A DNA stretch of 64,000 nt from Micromonosporaceae bacterium KJ-029 (GCA_005402585.1 BIFP01000021.1:248001-312000); one strand, 5' to 3'. Shown: positions 1 to 10,761, numbered from the stretch's first letter. The notes: generated by a model not told the origin, from the sequence alone. Numbers and translations are program-made.

Positions 1-542
1 GGCTCGACCACACGTCCCTGGCCGCGCTGCACGACGTGGCTCGCTCGCGCGCCGCCGGCTACCGGACGGTGGCGTGGGTGGGCGCGGTCGCCGAGGAGTA
101 CGTCGCCGACGTCGCCCGGCTGGAGGGCCGGTTGTTCGCCGACGCGCCGACCGGCGAACTCGTCGTAGAGGCGGAGAAGGTGGACGCCAAGCGGTTCCGG
201 GAGATGGAGCGGATCCGGGCGTTGCGTGGCCGGCGGCGCTACCACCTGGGTGCGGTGCACGAGGCGACCGGCCGGATGGTCGCCTGGACGATGATCGACA
301 TGGGTCCGTCGGCGACCTGGCACGCCTCCCAGGAGATCACCATCGTCGACCCGGAGCACCGGGGTCACCGTCTCGGCCTGCTGATCAAGGTCGAGAACCT
401 GCGGCACGCGCTGGCGCACGAGCCGGCGTTGCGCGCGATCGACACCTGGAACGCGGCGGCCAACGTCCACATGATCACCATCAACGAGCAGCTCGGCTTC
501 CGGCCGGTCAACGCCGGGGCCTGCTGGCAGCTGACGATCTGA
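1..542 (+). CDS. GNAT-family N-acetyltransferase, 5' partial
   Basis: This is the 3' part of a gene that runs off the left edge. The reading frame is open back to the first complete codon at position 3, so the in-frame GTG at 36 is probably internal. The visible residues fit a GNAT fold. There is a central strand ending in ITIVDPEHRGHRLG, which resembles the acetyl-CoA pyrophosphate-binding loop (R/Q-x-x-G-x-G/A), and a C-terminal NEQLGFRPV of the kind found at the end of the GNAT core. A cytoplasmic acyl-CoA-dependent acetyltransferase is likely, but the substrate cannot be read from the sequence. The first GNAT half or an extra domain may lie outside the window. Confidence 0.8.
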   Translation, partial: LDHTSLAALHDVARSRAAGYRTVAWVGAVAEEYVADVARLEGRLFADAPTGELVVEAEKVDAKRFREMERIRALRGRRRYHLGAVHEATGRMVAWTMIDMGPSATWHASQEITIVDPEHRGHRLGLLIKVENLRHALAHEPALRAIDTWNAAANVHMITINEQLGFRPVNAGACWQLTI

Positions 543-594
543 GTTGTGACACGCCCCTACTGATCGCGAGGGTTTGTGTTGCATGATGGCGGGC

Positions 595-2268
595 ATGACG
601 GACACCCCGCACCCCCTGTACGGCAGGCACGCCGAGACCCTCAACCGAGCGCTGACCGCGATCACGGAGCGGGGGTACTGGTCCGCCTACCCGGAATCAC
701 CCAGTCCTCGGGTGTACGGCGAGACCGCCGCCGCCGACGGCAAGGCCGCATTCGAGGCGTACCTGGGCGGAGACTTCCCGCTCGACCAGCCGGGCGACGA
801 TGACCGGGTGGCCACCGAGACCAGCCCGTTCGGCGTCGAGCTGAACGTGCGGTACCCGCACGCCACCGCCGACCAGCTTGTCGCCGCCGCGTCCGCCGCG
901 CTGCCCGGCTGGCGTGACGCCGGCCCGCAGTCCCGGGTGGGGGTCTGCATGGAGATCCTCGACCGGCTGCACAAGAACGTGTTCGAGCTGGCCAACGCGG
1001 TGCAGTTCACCAGCGGCCAGGCGTTTGTGATGGCCTTCCAGGCCGGCGGCGCGCACGCGCTGGACCGCGCGCTGGAGGCGATCGCCTACGCGTACGCGGA
1101 GATGACCCGGCACCCCGGCACGGCCGGCTGGGAGAAGGCCGCCGGCAAGGGTGACCCGCTGCGGATGACCAAGACGTTCCACGTGGTGCCCCGGGGTGTC
1201 GCCCTGGTGATCGGCTGCAACACCTTCCCGACCTGGAACTCGTACCCCGGCCTGTTCGCCTCCCTCGTCACCGGCAACCCGGTGGTGGTCAAGCCGCACC
1301 CGCGCGCCGTGCTCCCGCTCGCAATCACGGTGCGCTACGCCCGTGAGGTGCTCGCCGAGGCCGGCTTCGACCCGAACCTGGTGCTGCTCGCCCCGGAGGC
1401 CCCCGGCGAGAAGCTGGCCTCGACGCTGGCCCTGCACCCGGCTGTCAAGATCGTCGACTTCACCGGTTCCAGCGAGTACGGCGACTGGCTGGAGGCCAAC
1501 GCCCGGCAGGCCGCCGTCTACACGGAGAAGGCCGGGCTCAACACGGTGGTGGTCGACTCCACCGACGACTTCGCCGGCATGTGCCGCAACCTGGGCTTCA
1601 CCCTCACGCTCTACAGCGGCCAGATGTGCACCACCTCGCAGAACATCCTGATCCCCCGCGACGGTATCGAGACCGACCAGGGACACAAGAGCTTCGACGA
1701 GGTGGCCGGCGGCATCGGCACGGCGGTCGGCAAGCTCACCGCCGACCCGGCCCGCGGCGTCGAGCTGACCGGCGCGATCGTCAACGACGGCGTGCTGGAG
1801 CGCCTGGACGAGGTCACCAAGGTCGGCGAGCCGGTCCTGGAGTCCCGTGTCGTCGAGCACCCGGCCTTCCCCGGCGCTGTCGTGCGTACGCCCACCGTCG
1901 TCAAGCTGGACGCCGGCGACACCGCGACCTACTCGCGGGAGTGGTTCGGGCCGATCTCCTTCGCCATCGCCACCGACTCCACCGCGCACAGCCTGGAGAT
2001 CCTGCGCACCACGGTGGGGGAGAAGGGCGCGCTGACCGCGGCGGTCTACTCCACCGACGAGGCCGTGCTGGACGCCACCGAGACCGCCGCGATCGAGGTC
2101 GGGGTGCACCTGTCGGGCAACCTCACCGGCGGTGTCTTCGTGAACCAGTCGGCGGCCTTCTCCGACTTCCACGGCAGTGGCGCGAACCCGGCTGCGAACT
2201 CGGCTCTGACCGATGGGGCGTACGTCGCCAACCGGTTCCGGATCGTGCAGAGCCGCCGGCACGTTTAG
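595..2268 (+). CDS. paaN: PaaN-type aldehyde dehydrogenase (phenylacetate degradation)
   Basis: This 557-residue protein belongs to the aldehyde dehydrogenase superfamily and resembles the PaaN form without a MaoC domain. PaaN/PaaZ proteins act on ring-opened intermediates of phenylacetyl-CoA catabolism. Visible features are the cofactor-loop motif VDFTGSSEYG near residue 290, the general-base Glu in TEKAG near 311, and the nucleophile Cys in SGQMCTTSQ near 345. The start at 595 (MTDTPHP) follows a CATGAT hexamer by seven bases, which fits a leaderless promoter; ATGs at 583 and 586 are alternatives with a GAGGG at 568-572. No other paa genes are present, so the protein may act with a paa cluster elsewhere or on another aldehyde. 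A strong inverted repeat follows the gene. Confidence 0.85.
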   Translation: MTDTPHPLYGRHAETLNRALTAITERGYWSAYPESPSPRVYGETAAADGKAAFEAYLGGDFPLDQPGDDDRVATETSPFGVELNVRYPHATADQLVAAASAALPGWRDAGPQSRVGVCMEILDRLHKNVFELANAVQFTSGQAFVMAFQAGGAHALDRALEAIAYAYAEMTRHPGTAGWEKAAGKGDPLRMTKTFHVVPRGVALVIGCNTFPTWNSYPGLFASLVTGNPVVVKPHPRAVLPLAITVRYAREVLAEAGFDPNLVLLAPEAPGEKLASTLALHPAVKIVDFTGSSEYGDWLEANARQAAVYTEKAGLNTVVVDSTDDFAGMCRNLGFTLTLYSGQMCTTSQNILIPRDGIETDQGHKSFDEVAGGIGTAVGKLTADPARGVELTGAIVNDGVLERLDEVTKVGEPVLESRVVEHPAFPGAVVRTPTVVKLDAGDTATYSREWFGPISFAIATDSTAHSLEILRTTVGEKGALTAAVYSTDEAVLDATETAAIEVGVHLSGNLTGGVFVNQSAAFSDFHGSGANPAANSALTDGAYVANRFRIVQSRRHV

Positions 2269-2298
2269 CGGTTGCTGTCTGTCGGTGGTTGCTGTTGG

Positions 2299-2372
2299 GG
2301 GTTCCGGGGCAGCCCGACCCGCTCCGGGCGGTCAGGCTTGATCCCTGCGCGGGTCGGGCTGCCCCGGAACCC
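2299..2372. terminator. Long inverted repeat between convergent genes
   Basis: Two perfectly complementary 24-base arms (2299-2322 and 2349-2372) enclose a 26-base loop between the convergent paaN and the GNAT gene on the other strand. The GC-rich stem without a U-tract is typical of actinobacterial bidirectional terminators. A second, weaker hairpin (GTGGGTT/AACCCAC, about 2425-2454) sits just before the end of the GNAT gene. Confidence 0.75.
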
Positions 2373-2458
2373 TCTCCGGTCATCGTGAGTACGGAACTGC
2401 CAGCTTGAGATCCGTCCGGGTCGAAGTGGGTTCGCGGCTGCCCGGAAACCCACTCACA

Positions 2459-2989
2459 CTACGCGGATCGGCGCATTTGGAGTTCGCGGAGGGTGGGGAT
2501 GGTGGGGTGGGGGACGCGTACGCCGGTGTCGACGAAGCCCACTCGCTGGTAGGCCCGGTAGGCGCGGTCGTTGCCCACCACCACTTCGAGCATCAGCTCG
2601 TCCCGCCGGCAGGCCCGGGACCAGGCGGCGACCGCGGCGACCAGGTCGGCGAGCAGACCGCTGCCGCGCCAGCCAGGCGTGATGTAGATGGCGTAGAGCA
2701 CGGTGACCCCCGGCTCGGTGGGGTGTGCGATCCCGCCCGCGTGCCCGACGAGCCGGCCGCCCGGATCCGCCACGAACTGTGCGGTGTCGGTGCCGGCCGA
2801 GACCCGGGCGACCCGGGCGGCGTAATCGGCGTGCGGGCGGGCGGCCGCTTCGGCGACCGTCTCCAGGAAGGCCAGCGGGGCGTCGGCGAGCATCTCCAGG
2901 CGCAGCGCGCGCATCCGGCCGGCGTCGGTGGGCCGGACCCGCCGGATCTCGGCGAACCCTCGGCCCGTCCCGTCCGTGGCGCTGCTCAT
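2459..2989 (-). CDS. GNAT-family N-acetyltransferase
   Basis: A 176-residue single-domain GNAT protein. The acetyl-CoA-binding region is visible as YITPGWRGSGLLADLV around residues 103-118, followed by LEVVVGNDRAYRAYQRVGF, the typical beta5-alpha4 segment (N-x-x-A-x-x-x-Y-x-x-x-G-F). The start at 2989 (MSSATDG) leaves a normal-length family member; the frame stays open upstream, but that part lacks family character and runs into the cspA leader. The acceptor substrate is unknown. The gene is divergent from cspA. Confidence 0.85.
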   Translation of the reverse strand: MSSATDGTGRGFAEIRRVRPTDAGRMRALRLEMLADAPLAFLETVAEAAARPHADYAARVARVSAGTDTAQFVADPGGRLVGHAGGIAHPTEPGVTVLYAIYITPGWRGSGLLADLVAAVAAWSRACRRDELMLEVVVGNDRAYRAYQRVGFVDTGVRVPHPTIPTLRELQMRRSA

Positions 2990-3078
2990 GCCCGAATGCC
3001 TACCACAACGACACACGACGATACCGTCGGCCGGAATATGCCCGATTTGTGGTCGTGCGCCGTCGTCACGCCTCGTGT

Positions 3079-3132
3079 ACCGTGCGATTTCGTTCACCGT
3101 TTCAAAAGGTCGTCGCCGATCGCGAAACGGTG
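3079..3132 (+). promoter_or_regulatory. cspA promoter-like -10 and 5'-UTR hairpin
   Basis: A TACCGT hexamer at 3079-3084 could be the -10 of cspA, giving a leader of about 110 nt. The leader opens with an inverted repeat: CACCGTTTC at 3095-3103 and GAAACGGTG at 3124-3132, a perfect 9-bp stem. Long structured leaders are known for cspA mRNAs in other bacteria; a thermosensing role here is inference only. Confidence 0.4.
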
Positions 3133-3200
3133 GGCTTCCGGGCTGTCGCGTGCCGGCTGTCCGGGGGTAGTGGAACGCCGCGCAGAGTGAGGACAACACC

Positions 3201-3404
3201 GTGGCACAGGGCACCGTGAAGTGGTTCAACGCCGAAAAGGGCTACGGCTTCATCGCCGTCGACGGCGGGCAGGATGTCTTCGTCCACTTCTCCGCGATCG
3301 AGATGGACGGCTACAAGGCGCTGGACGACGGCCAGCGGGTGGAATTCGAGATCGCCCAGGGCCAGAAGGGCCCCCAGGCCGAGCAGGTACGCGTCATCGC
3401 CTGA
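3201..3404 (+). CDS. cspA: Cold-shock protein, CspA family
   Basis: A 67-residue single cold-shock domain, the normal length for the family. It binds single-stranded nucleic acid and acts as an RNA chaperone in the cytoplasm. Both RNA-binding motifs are intact: RNP1 as KGYGFI near residues 13-18 and RNP2 as VFVHF near 27-31, with the aromatic KWFN at the N-terminus. The GTG start is preceded by GAGTGAGGA. The gene is apparently monocistronic and has a long leader with a 9-bp hairpin. Confidence 0.97.
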   Translation: MAQGTVKWFNAEKGYGFIAVDGGQDVFVHFSAIEMDGYKALDDGQRVEFEIAQGQKGPQAEQVRVIA

Positions 3405-3535
3405 GTGCATGCCAACCCGCCCCACCGGCAGAACGCCGGCATGGGGTGGCGGGAACGTGGCCCCGGAGGGGCTGCGGTGGGGCGCCTCACCAAGGCAAGA
3501 TCATGAGCCGATCCAGCCGTTGCTGAGGAGGGTTC

Positions 3536-4678
3536 ATGTCCGACCAGCCGCCCCCGGCAGTTCCGCCCTCGTCCCCCGGCGAGCCGGATCCGACCGCCGA
3601 TCCGGCCGTCCCGCAGCCGCCTGGCCCGCCCGCGGTGCCCGGTGCCCCCGAGTCGGCCGGCACCCAGCCGTTGGGTGAGCCGCCCACCGGGGCGTACCCG
3701 TGGGGCGGTGCTGCGGGTGTCCCGCCGCACTGGGGCGGGTATCCCGTCGGGCCGGCGCCCGGCCACCCCGGCATGCCGATGGCCTATCCCGGCCAGCCGC
3801 CGTACGGCTGGTACCACCCGGCCGGATACCACCTCGATCCGTCCGACGCCCTGGTCACCCCGCCCGGTGCCGGGCTGGGCGGCTGGTTCGCGCGTTGCGT
3901 GGGCGCGGTCCGCCGGGGCTGGCGGCTGCTGCTGCCGATCCTCGTACTCACCCAGGTGCTGCCGGCAGCAGTGCTGTCGGTGCTCGCGCTCGTCGTCGAC
4001 CCCTCCGCCCGCTGGGAGGCCGAGATCATCGGCGATGCCGCCGAACTGCCCGCCACGTTCTGGGTCGACCTCTACATGTTGCTGGCCGTGCTGTTCGGGG
4101 GGAGCCTGATCCTCGGCCTGGTGCAGTGCGTCGGCTGGGCCGCCGGCACCTGGGTGATCGCCCGGCAGGCGGCCGGTCAGCCGGTCGGCCTCGGTTTCGC
4201 CCTGCGCTACGGCCTGCGCCGGGCGCTCGGTCTCTGGGGTTGGAATCTGCTCTTCACCCTGATTATCTTCGTCGGGGTCTGCCTCTGCTTCCTGCCCGGC
4301 GTGTTCGCGGTCTTCGTCCTGGCCATGGCCGGCCCGGTGTACCTGTTCGAGCGGAGTGACCCGATCGGCCGGTCGTTCCGGATGCTGCGCGACCGGCTGG
4401 GCCTGCTGCTCGGCCGGGTGGCGCTGTTGATCGCGGCCGTGATCGGCGTCTCGCTGGTCGCGGGCATGGCGGAGTCGGTGGCGATCCTGCCGTTCGGGGT
4501 CGCGCCGCTGGACGCCCCGAGTACGGCGGTGGGTGTGGTCCTGGCGATCGCGGTGACGGCGCTGCTGGCGCTGCCGGCCCACCTCGCCCAGCTGGTCGGA
4601 CTGGTCGTCACGTACGCCGAGCAGCGGGCCCACGAGGGGCCGGTGAACAGTGCGCAACTGGCCGCCGAACTCGGCTGA
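3536..4678 (+). CDS. Multi-pass membrane protein with Pro-rich N-terminus
   Basis: A 380-residue protein of unknown function. The first ~115 residues are Pro/Gly/Tyr-rich and probably disordered and cytoplasmic (several [12 protein letters not shown] stretches). Five or six hydrophobic segments follow, roughly at residues 138-165, 178-210, 235-275, 295-325 and 330-360. This layout, a low-complexity tail before a helical bundle, resembles actinobacterial proteins near the glycerophosphodiester phosphodiesterase membrane-domain group, but no catalytic domain is visible. The ATG has a strong GAGGAGG site about 10 nt upstream. It sits between cspA and groEL without evident linkage to either. Confidence 0.75.
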   Translation: MSDQPPPAVPPSSPGEPDPTADPAVPQPPGPPAVPGAPESAGTQPLGEPPTGAYPWGGAAGVPPHWGGYPVGPAPGHPGMPMAYPGQPPYGWYHPAGYHLDPSDALVTPPGAGLGGWFARCVGAVRRGWRLLLPILVLTQVLPAAVLSVLALVVDPSARWEAEIIGDAAELPATFWVDLYMLLAVLFGGSLILGLVQCVGWAAGTWVIARQAAGQPVGLGFALRYGLRRALGLWGWNLLFTLIIFVGVCLCFLPGVFAVFVLAMAGPVYLFERSDPIGRSFRMLRDRLGLLLGRVALLIAAVIGVSLVAGMAESVAILPFGVAPLDAPSTAVGVVLAIAVTALLALPAHLAQLVGLVVTYAEQRAHEGPVNSAQLAAELG

Positions 4679-4692
4679 GCCCGACGATCGCG

Positions 4693-4719
4693 CTTGCACT
4701 CGGCAGGGCAGAGTGCTAA
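4693..4719 (+). promoter_or_regulatory. CIRCE operator 1 (HrcA site)
   Basis: TTGCACTC (4694-4701), a 9-base spacer, then GAGTGCTAA (4711-4719) match the CIRCE consensus TTAGCACTC-N9-GAGTGCTAA with one arm nearly perfect. HrcA binds CIRCE to repress chaperonin genes. The TTGCAC of the left arm may double as a -35 box. Confidence 0.93.
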
Positions 4720-4727
4720 ACAAGTCA

Positions 4728-6577
<1,850 letters not shown>

Positions 6578-6593
6578 GTCCAGCTCCAACACC

Positions 6594-6629
6594 GAAAGGG
6601 GCGGGCCGCGTCAGCGGTCCGCCCCTTTC
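6594..6629. terminator. groEL terminator
   Basis: A 16-bp stem (6594-6609 with 6614-6629, one G-U pair) with a GTCA tetraloop lies 17 bases after the groEL stop. It begins GAAAGGGGCGG and ends CCGCCCCTTTC, so it can act in both directions and also serves the convergent small gene. Confidence 0.9.
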
Positions 6630-6872
6630 CTATGTCGGCAGCGGGCGCTGGTTACGCCGCTTCTGCGCCCGGTTGTACGGCGGACGGTGCGGCACCGGCT
6701 CGTCAACCAGGATGAGCGGTTCCTCGGGCGGATCGCCTGCTCCGGTCATCTCCGCCAACTGCTCGGCGTCGCCGTAGTCGAGCCGGTCGATCGGCAGTTG
6801 GCCCGGAAGTTCGTGGATCGGGGCCCAGGTGACGGGCGGGGCGTCCTTGATCTGGTCGTCGTCCGTGGTCAT
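6630..6872 (-). CDS. Small acidic protein of unknown function
   Basis: An 80-residue protein I do not recognise. The start at 6872 (MTTDDDQI) is fixed by a strong GAGGAGG five bases upstream. The first half is acidic and Pro-rich (DAPPVTWAPIHELPGQ), the middle has DRLDYGDAEQLAEM, and the C-terminus is basic (YNRAQKRRNQRPLPT). There is no membrane segment and no cysteine. It converges on groEL, sharing its terminator. It is probably a soluble, partly disordered protein; function unknown. Confidence 0.6.
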   Translation of the reverse strand: MTTDDDQIKDAPPVTWAPIHELPGQLPIDRLDYGDAEQLAEMTGAGDPPEEPLILVDEPVPHRPPYNRAQKRRNQRPLPT

Positions 6873-6941
6873 CGCTGCCTCCTCTACCGAAACGGTAGGG
6901 GGCCGTCGATAGCCAGGGCGGGTGAATGGCATTATCAGGGT

Positions 6942-7895
6942 CTATGCGCTATTCGCCCCGTTTTGGGGGCCAAGCGTCCTGCGATACAGAAAGAAGACCC
7001 GTTCGATCCGGGCGCCGGCGCTACCGGAATAGAAGGGAACGGGGCCAACCCAACCGATCTGGGCTGACGCGATTCCCGCCGCCCGCTGGTCGCGCAGGCA
7101 ACGACGCAGGAGAACGCCGCCGATGCCCGACCCCTCAGCGGCGGGCGCGGTGCCCATCGGCCCGAACCAGCTCGGCCGGGACGACCCGTACGCGGCGAAT
7201 CCGAGCACCTCACCGTCGCGTTCGGCAAGGTGGCAGCCGGCGTCCGGGCGGCCGAGCGAGCCGGCCAACTCGGCGTCCCACGCGCCGCCGAACGTCGCGC
7301 GGGCGAAGGCGGCGAGCGCCGGCAGGTCAGCCGGCTGCGCGCGGCGTACGGTCACCCCCTGGCCGGCCAACCGGGACTCGGCGGCCTCCGTCGACCGCAG
7401 CGCCGGCGATCCGTCGTACGACAGGTCGGCGGTCATGTTCCAGGCCGTACGGTCCTGCTGGTAGCCGAGGGCGAGTGCGAGACAGACCGCCGGGGTGTAG
7501 CGGACGTCGATACCGGGCCAGGCGTAGTACGGCGGGTTTCCGGCGAGCAGTACCTCGACCGCACCGAGGTCGGCCAGGGCTCGCTCGGCGTGCCCGAGCA
7601 GGGCTCGCCCGACCCCCCGGCGCCGCAGCCCCGGCTCGACGGCCACCAGGTCCACGTGCCCCGTCCGGCCGGCCCCGGCGGACAGCGAGCCGATCAGTAC
7701 GCCGACCAGTTCCTCCTCCCGGTACGCGCCGAACACCCGAACCGTGCGGTCGGCGGCGGCCCGCCGCCAGAGCGTCTCCGCGATCGGCCCAGCCTCGGCC
7801 GCGTCCTCCGGCAGGTCGAGCGCCCGGTGGCACAGCCGCACCACCTCGGGCGCCCGTTCGGTGGTCAACTCCGCGATGTTGATCCCGGCGTCCAT
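6942..7895 (-). CDS. Tandem two-domain GNAT acetyltransferase
   Basis: A 317-residue protein with two GNAT modules. The first (about 5-150) carries VAVEPGLRRRGVGRALLGHAE, a strong Q/RxxGxG/A acetyl-CoA loop. The second (about 175-310) carries MGTAPAAEGSGIGGVLLRRCL and ends FYSGSAGARIERVFFLYRR. In such duplications one half is often catalytic and the other structural; the first loop looks more canonical. The ATG at 7895 follows TAGGGT by eight bases, suggesting a leaderless transcript. The acceptor substrate is unknown. Confidence 0.85.
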   Translation of the reverse strand: MDAGINIAELTTERAPEVVRLCHRALDLPEDAAEAGPIAETLWRRAAADRTVRVFGAYREEELVGVLIGSLSAGAGRTGHVDLVAVEPGLRRRGVGRALLGHAERALADLGAVEVLLAGNPPYYAWPGIDVRYTPAVCLALALGYQQDRTAWNMTADLSYDGSPALRSTEAAESRLAGQGVTVRRAQPADLPALAAFARATFGGAWDAELAGSLGRPDAGCHLAERDGEVLGFAAYGSSRPSWFGPMGTAPAAEGSGIGGVLLRRCLRDQRAAGIASAQIGWVGPVPFYSGSAGARIERVFFLYRRTLGPQNGANSA

Positions 7896-7951
7896 GGCTG
7901 CCGACCCTAGATCACAACCGGCCGGCGTGGCAGCTCTCGTCCTGTCGCCGG

Positions 7952-8149
7952 TCACGGCTGGATGGTGATGCTGCCCCGGCCCCCGAACGGATCGTCGACG
8001 GCGGATTTGGTGACGACGTGGATGACTCCGCAGCACAGAGCCACGATGAGGGCGGGCACGCCCAGCAGGATCAGCAGCGCCATGCCGCGCCACCGGGCTG
8101 ACGAGGGCGGCGGGAAGGAAGCCGCCGCCCCGGTTGAATGACCGTGCAT
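7952..8149 (-). CDS. Small single-pass membrane protein
   Basis: A 65-residue protein of unknown function with one clear transmembrane helix (MALLILLGVPALIVALCCGV, about residues 23-42). The N-terminus is Ser/Pro/Arg-rich, and a short C-terminal tail contains DDPFGGRGSITI. The ATG at 8149 is preceded by TAACTT eight bases away, matching the leaderless pattern used by many neighbours. It lies between the double GNAT gene and the membrane subtilase gene on the same strand and may be translated from its own promoter. Confidence 0.55.
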   Translation of the reverse strand: MHGHSTGAAASFPPPSSARWRGMALLILLGVPALIVALCCGVIHVVTKSAVDDPFGGRGSITIQP

Positions 8150-8190
8150 GAGCCCGCAAGTTAGCAGTTAACAGCCAGTTTGAGAACTGT

Positions 8191-10761
8191 TCACTTTGCG
8201 TGAGGTAAGCCGCGGGCGGCACTGACGGCGGCGTACGCGTCGACCAACCCGGCGCCGACGGCGTTCGCCGTGTCTCCGCAGTCATCACCGGAGGGGCGGT
8301 CGGCCTCGACCGGGGTGGCCGTCTCGCGCAGGATGCGCCGGGTCCGGCCCAGGTCGCCGACCAGTTCCGGATTGGCCGACCACATCAGCGCCACCACGCC
8401 GGCCACCTGCGGGGTGGCCATGGAAGTGCCGTCGAGCGCGGCGTACCCGCCGCCCGGCATCGCGGAGAGCACGTCCGCCCCCGGCGCCATCAGGTCCGGC
8501 TTGGCCACCCCCGTCGGCGCCGGGCCGCGTGAGGAGAAGGCGGTCACCCGGCGTCGCTCGTCCACCGCGCCGATGGTCAGCACGTCCGGGTAGGGCGCGG
8601 GTGGGTCCTGTACCGAGCCGCAGAACGGGCCGGTGTTCCCGGCCGCCGCGACGACGAGGATCCCGGCGGCCTCCAGCGCGTCCGTGGCCGGTCGCAGCGC
8701 CTGCGGGTCGCAGCCCTCGATCGGCGGGCAGCCCCACGAGTTGGTCAGGATCTCCGGCGCCCGGGCCGGCCGCCCCTGGGTGAACGGGTCGCCGCCGGCC
8801 GGGAAGGGCGCCAGCATGAACTGGAGGCAGTCCAGGTAGGCGGCGGGATTGCCGAGATTGCGGTCGAGGTTGACGCAGCCGACCCACTGCGCGCCCGGCG
8901 CCACGCCGATGCCGCCCCGCCCGACCGCGCTGCCCGTCGTGTGGGTGCCATGCCCGCTGCGGTCGGTCGGCGTCCGGGTGCCGTTCCACGGGTCGAACCA
9001 CGAGTCGTCGTCGCCCCGGAAGCCCGCGGCCAGGGTCGGATGCCGCCCGTCCACCCCGGAGTCGGAGCTACCCACGGTCACCCCGGCGCCGGTGACGCCG
9101 AGTCCGGACCAGACCCGGTCCGCGCCGATCATCGTGATGTTCCACGGCGGGCGGGTCGGGGCGGGCGCGTTGCCGCTGGCGGTTCCGGGCGGCGCCGGCA
9201 GGGGACGCAGCCGTTGGCTGACCAGGACCCGGGCCACCTCTGGCCGACTGGTCAGCCAGGCCCGCACCGCCGGCCCGCCGTCCACCTCGACCGCGTTGAC
9301 CAGGTAGTACGGGGTGTGGCCGAGTCGCAGCCGGCGCAGTTCCCGCCGCAGCTCCGCCTGGCTCCGCTCGGCGGTGTCGACCAGTCGCCGGTAGACCTCC
9401 CCGGCCCGGGCGTCCCGGCCCGCCTTTCCCGGCCCGGCCGGCAGACCGGTGAGGTCCGCCTGTTCACGCAGCACCACGAACAGCCGCTCGCCGTGCAGGC
9501 CCGGCTGGCCGGCCCCGAAACCGACCGCGCCGACCGTGACCAGCAGGGCGAACGCGGTCGCCCCGGCCACCGCCCGGCGGGGCGGGCGCGCCGAGGGCCG
9601 GGCCAGCACCAGGCCGTACGTGACCGCCAGCACGACCGCGACGACGAGCCCGGCACCGGCGGCGACCGCCACCCAGAACGGCACGTCCCGGGTGCCGGCC
9701 AGGAGCAGGCTGATCTCCTCCGGATCGGTGAACGCCAGCGGGCCGTACACGCCGAGCCCGACCAGCCAGGCGGTGGGCGTACGGCCGGCGGACCGGGCCG
9801 ATCGGTGGTTCAGCGCGTGCAGCGCGGCCAGCGCGAAGCCTGCCGGCGGCAGCGTCACCAGCAGTGGTAACTGGGCACCGGACTGGCCCGCGCCGGCACC
9901 GACCAGCAGCAGCACCACTCCGGCGACCAGGCCGCCCACCAGCACCAGGCGGACCGGCCGGGGTGGCTCGCCGACCTCGAAGTGCCGCCAGAACCGGGCG
10001 TCCAGCAGCACCCCGGCCAGCGCCCCGACGGCCGCCGCGGCCGGCACCGCGAGAACGGTCTCCAGCAGCCCGCCGAGTGCGCCGAGCCAGACCCAGGGCA
10101 GCAACAGGGTCAGCCCCGCGGCCACGGCGAGCAGGCTCACTGCCGACGGGCGCGCGGCGCGCGGCGCCTTCTCGCCCGGCGCGTGGGTTGCCGAGCCGTG
10201 GACGGCCGGGCCAGCGAGATCGGATGCGCCGGTGGGCTCGACGGCACCGGTCGGGATAGCAACGCCGCTCGGGCCGGTGGTGCCGACCAGGTCGGCGGCG
10301 TGCCATCCGGGCGGGAGCGACCCGGCGTCGCCGCGCCACCCGGGTTCGAGGATGCGGTGCGACAGCCGGTCCGCGACCAGCGCCAGCAGGGCCGCCGTGA
10401 CGGCCAGGGCGGCGAGGTACGCCTCGTGGTGCACCGGGGGGATCGCGCGCAGCATCCCGAGCACGCCCAGCGCGAGCGCTCCGGCCAGCCAGGCCCGGCC
10501 GGCGACGCGGATCGCCGCCGCGCGGGGGACCAGGGCCAGCGGCAGGGCGGCGAGGCTCACCAGGAGCACAGTGATCAGGGCGACCACCGGCCAGAGCGGC
10601 GCCAACCGGTCCAGCCCGCTGACCAGCAGCACCTGGTCGACCGCCCAGCCGCCGGTCTGCGACAGCACGGTGACCGCGACCGCCCAGCAACCGGCCAGTA
10701 CCGCCGCGACGACGGCCCAGGGGCTGCCGGCGCTGCCGGCTGTGGAGTAGTCCGCCCGCAT
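8191..10761 (-). CDS. Polytopic membrane protein fused to a subtilisin-like (S8) protease
   Basis: An 856-residue fusion. Residues ~15-430 contain about ten hydrophobic segments with little resemblance to known transporters. Residues ~435-540 look like an I9-type propeptide (FVVLREQADL, then YYLVNAVEVDGG and EVARVLV). Residues ~555-845 form a full S8 catalytic domain with Asp in SSDSGVD (~566), His in GHGTHTTG (~604), the oxyanion Asn in AAAGNTGP, and Ser in GTSMATP (~778). No secretion signal is needed because the helices place the protease, presumably outside the membrane. Actinobacterial subtilases usually have an N-terminal signal and one C-terminal helix, so this order is unusual. The ATG at 10761 follows TACTGT by six bases, divergent from glpD. 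Confidence 0.88.
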   Translation of the reverse strand: MRADYSTAGSAGSPWAVVAAVLAGCWAVAVTVLSQTGGWAVDQVLLVSGLDRLAPLWPVVALITVLLVSLAALPLALVPRAAAIRVAGRAWLAGALALGVLGMLRAIPPVHHEAYLAALAVTAALLALVADRLSHRILEPGWRGDAGSLPPGWHAADLVGTTGPSGVAIPTGAVEPTGASDLAGPAVHGSATHAPGEKAPRAARPSAVSLLAVAAGLTLLLPWVWLGALGGLLETVLAVPAAAAVGALAGVLLDARFWRHFEVGEPPRPVRLVLVGGLVAGVVLLLVGAGAGQSGAQLPLLVTLPPAGFALAALHALNHRSARSAGRTPTAWLVGLGVYGPLAFTDPEEISLLLAGTRDVPFWVAVAAGAGLVVAVVLAVTYGLVLARPSARPPRRAVAGATAFALLVTVGAVGFGAGQPGLHGERLFVVLREQADLTGLPAGPGKAGRDARAGEVYRRLVDTAERSQAELRRELRRLRLGHTPYYLVNAVEVDGGPAVRAWLTSRPEVARVLVSQRLRPLPAPPGTASGNAPAPTRPPWNITMIGADRVWSGLGVTGAGVTVGSSDSGVDGRHPTLAAGFRGDDDSWFDPWNGTRTPTDRSGHGTHTTGSAVGRGGIGVAPGAQWVGCVNLDRNLGNPAAYLDCLQFMLAPFPAGGDPFTQGRPARAPEILTNSWGCPPIEGCDPQALRPATDALEAAGILVVAAAGNTGPFCGSVQDPPAPYPDVLTIGAVDERRRVTAFSSRGPAPTGVAKPDLMAPGADVLSAMPGGGYAALDGTSMATPQVAGVVALMWSANPELVGDLGRTRRILRETATPVEADRPSGDDCGDTANAVGAGLVDAYAAVSAARGLPHAK

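Noticed and set aside
697..2262. Minus-strand open frame of about 520 codons across paaN
   Set aside because: Antisense shadow of a gene with clear aldehyde dehydrogenase motifs; its translation is Arg/Gly/Asp-rich without domains.
3405..3470. Terminator after cspA
   Set aside because: The CCCGCC...GGCGGG arms around 3418-3458 pair only with several mismatches, so I could not support a defined stem.
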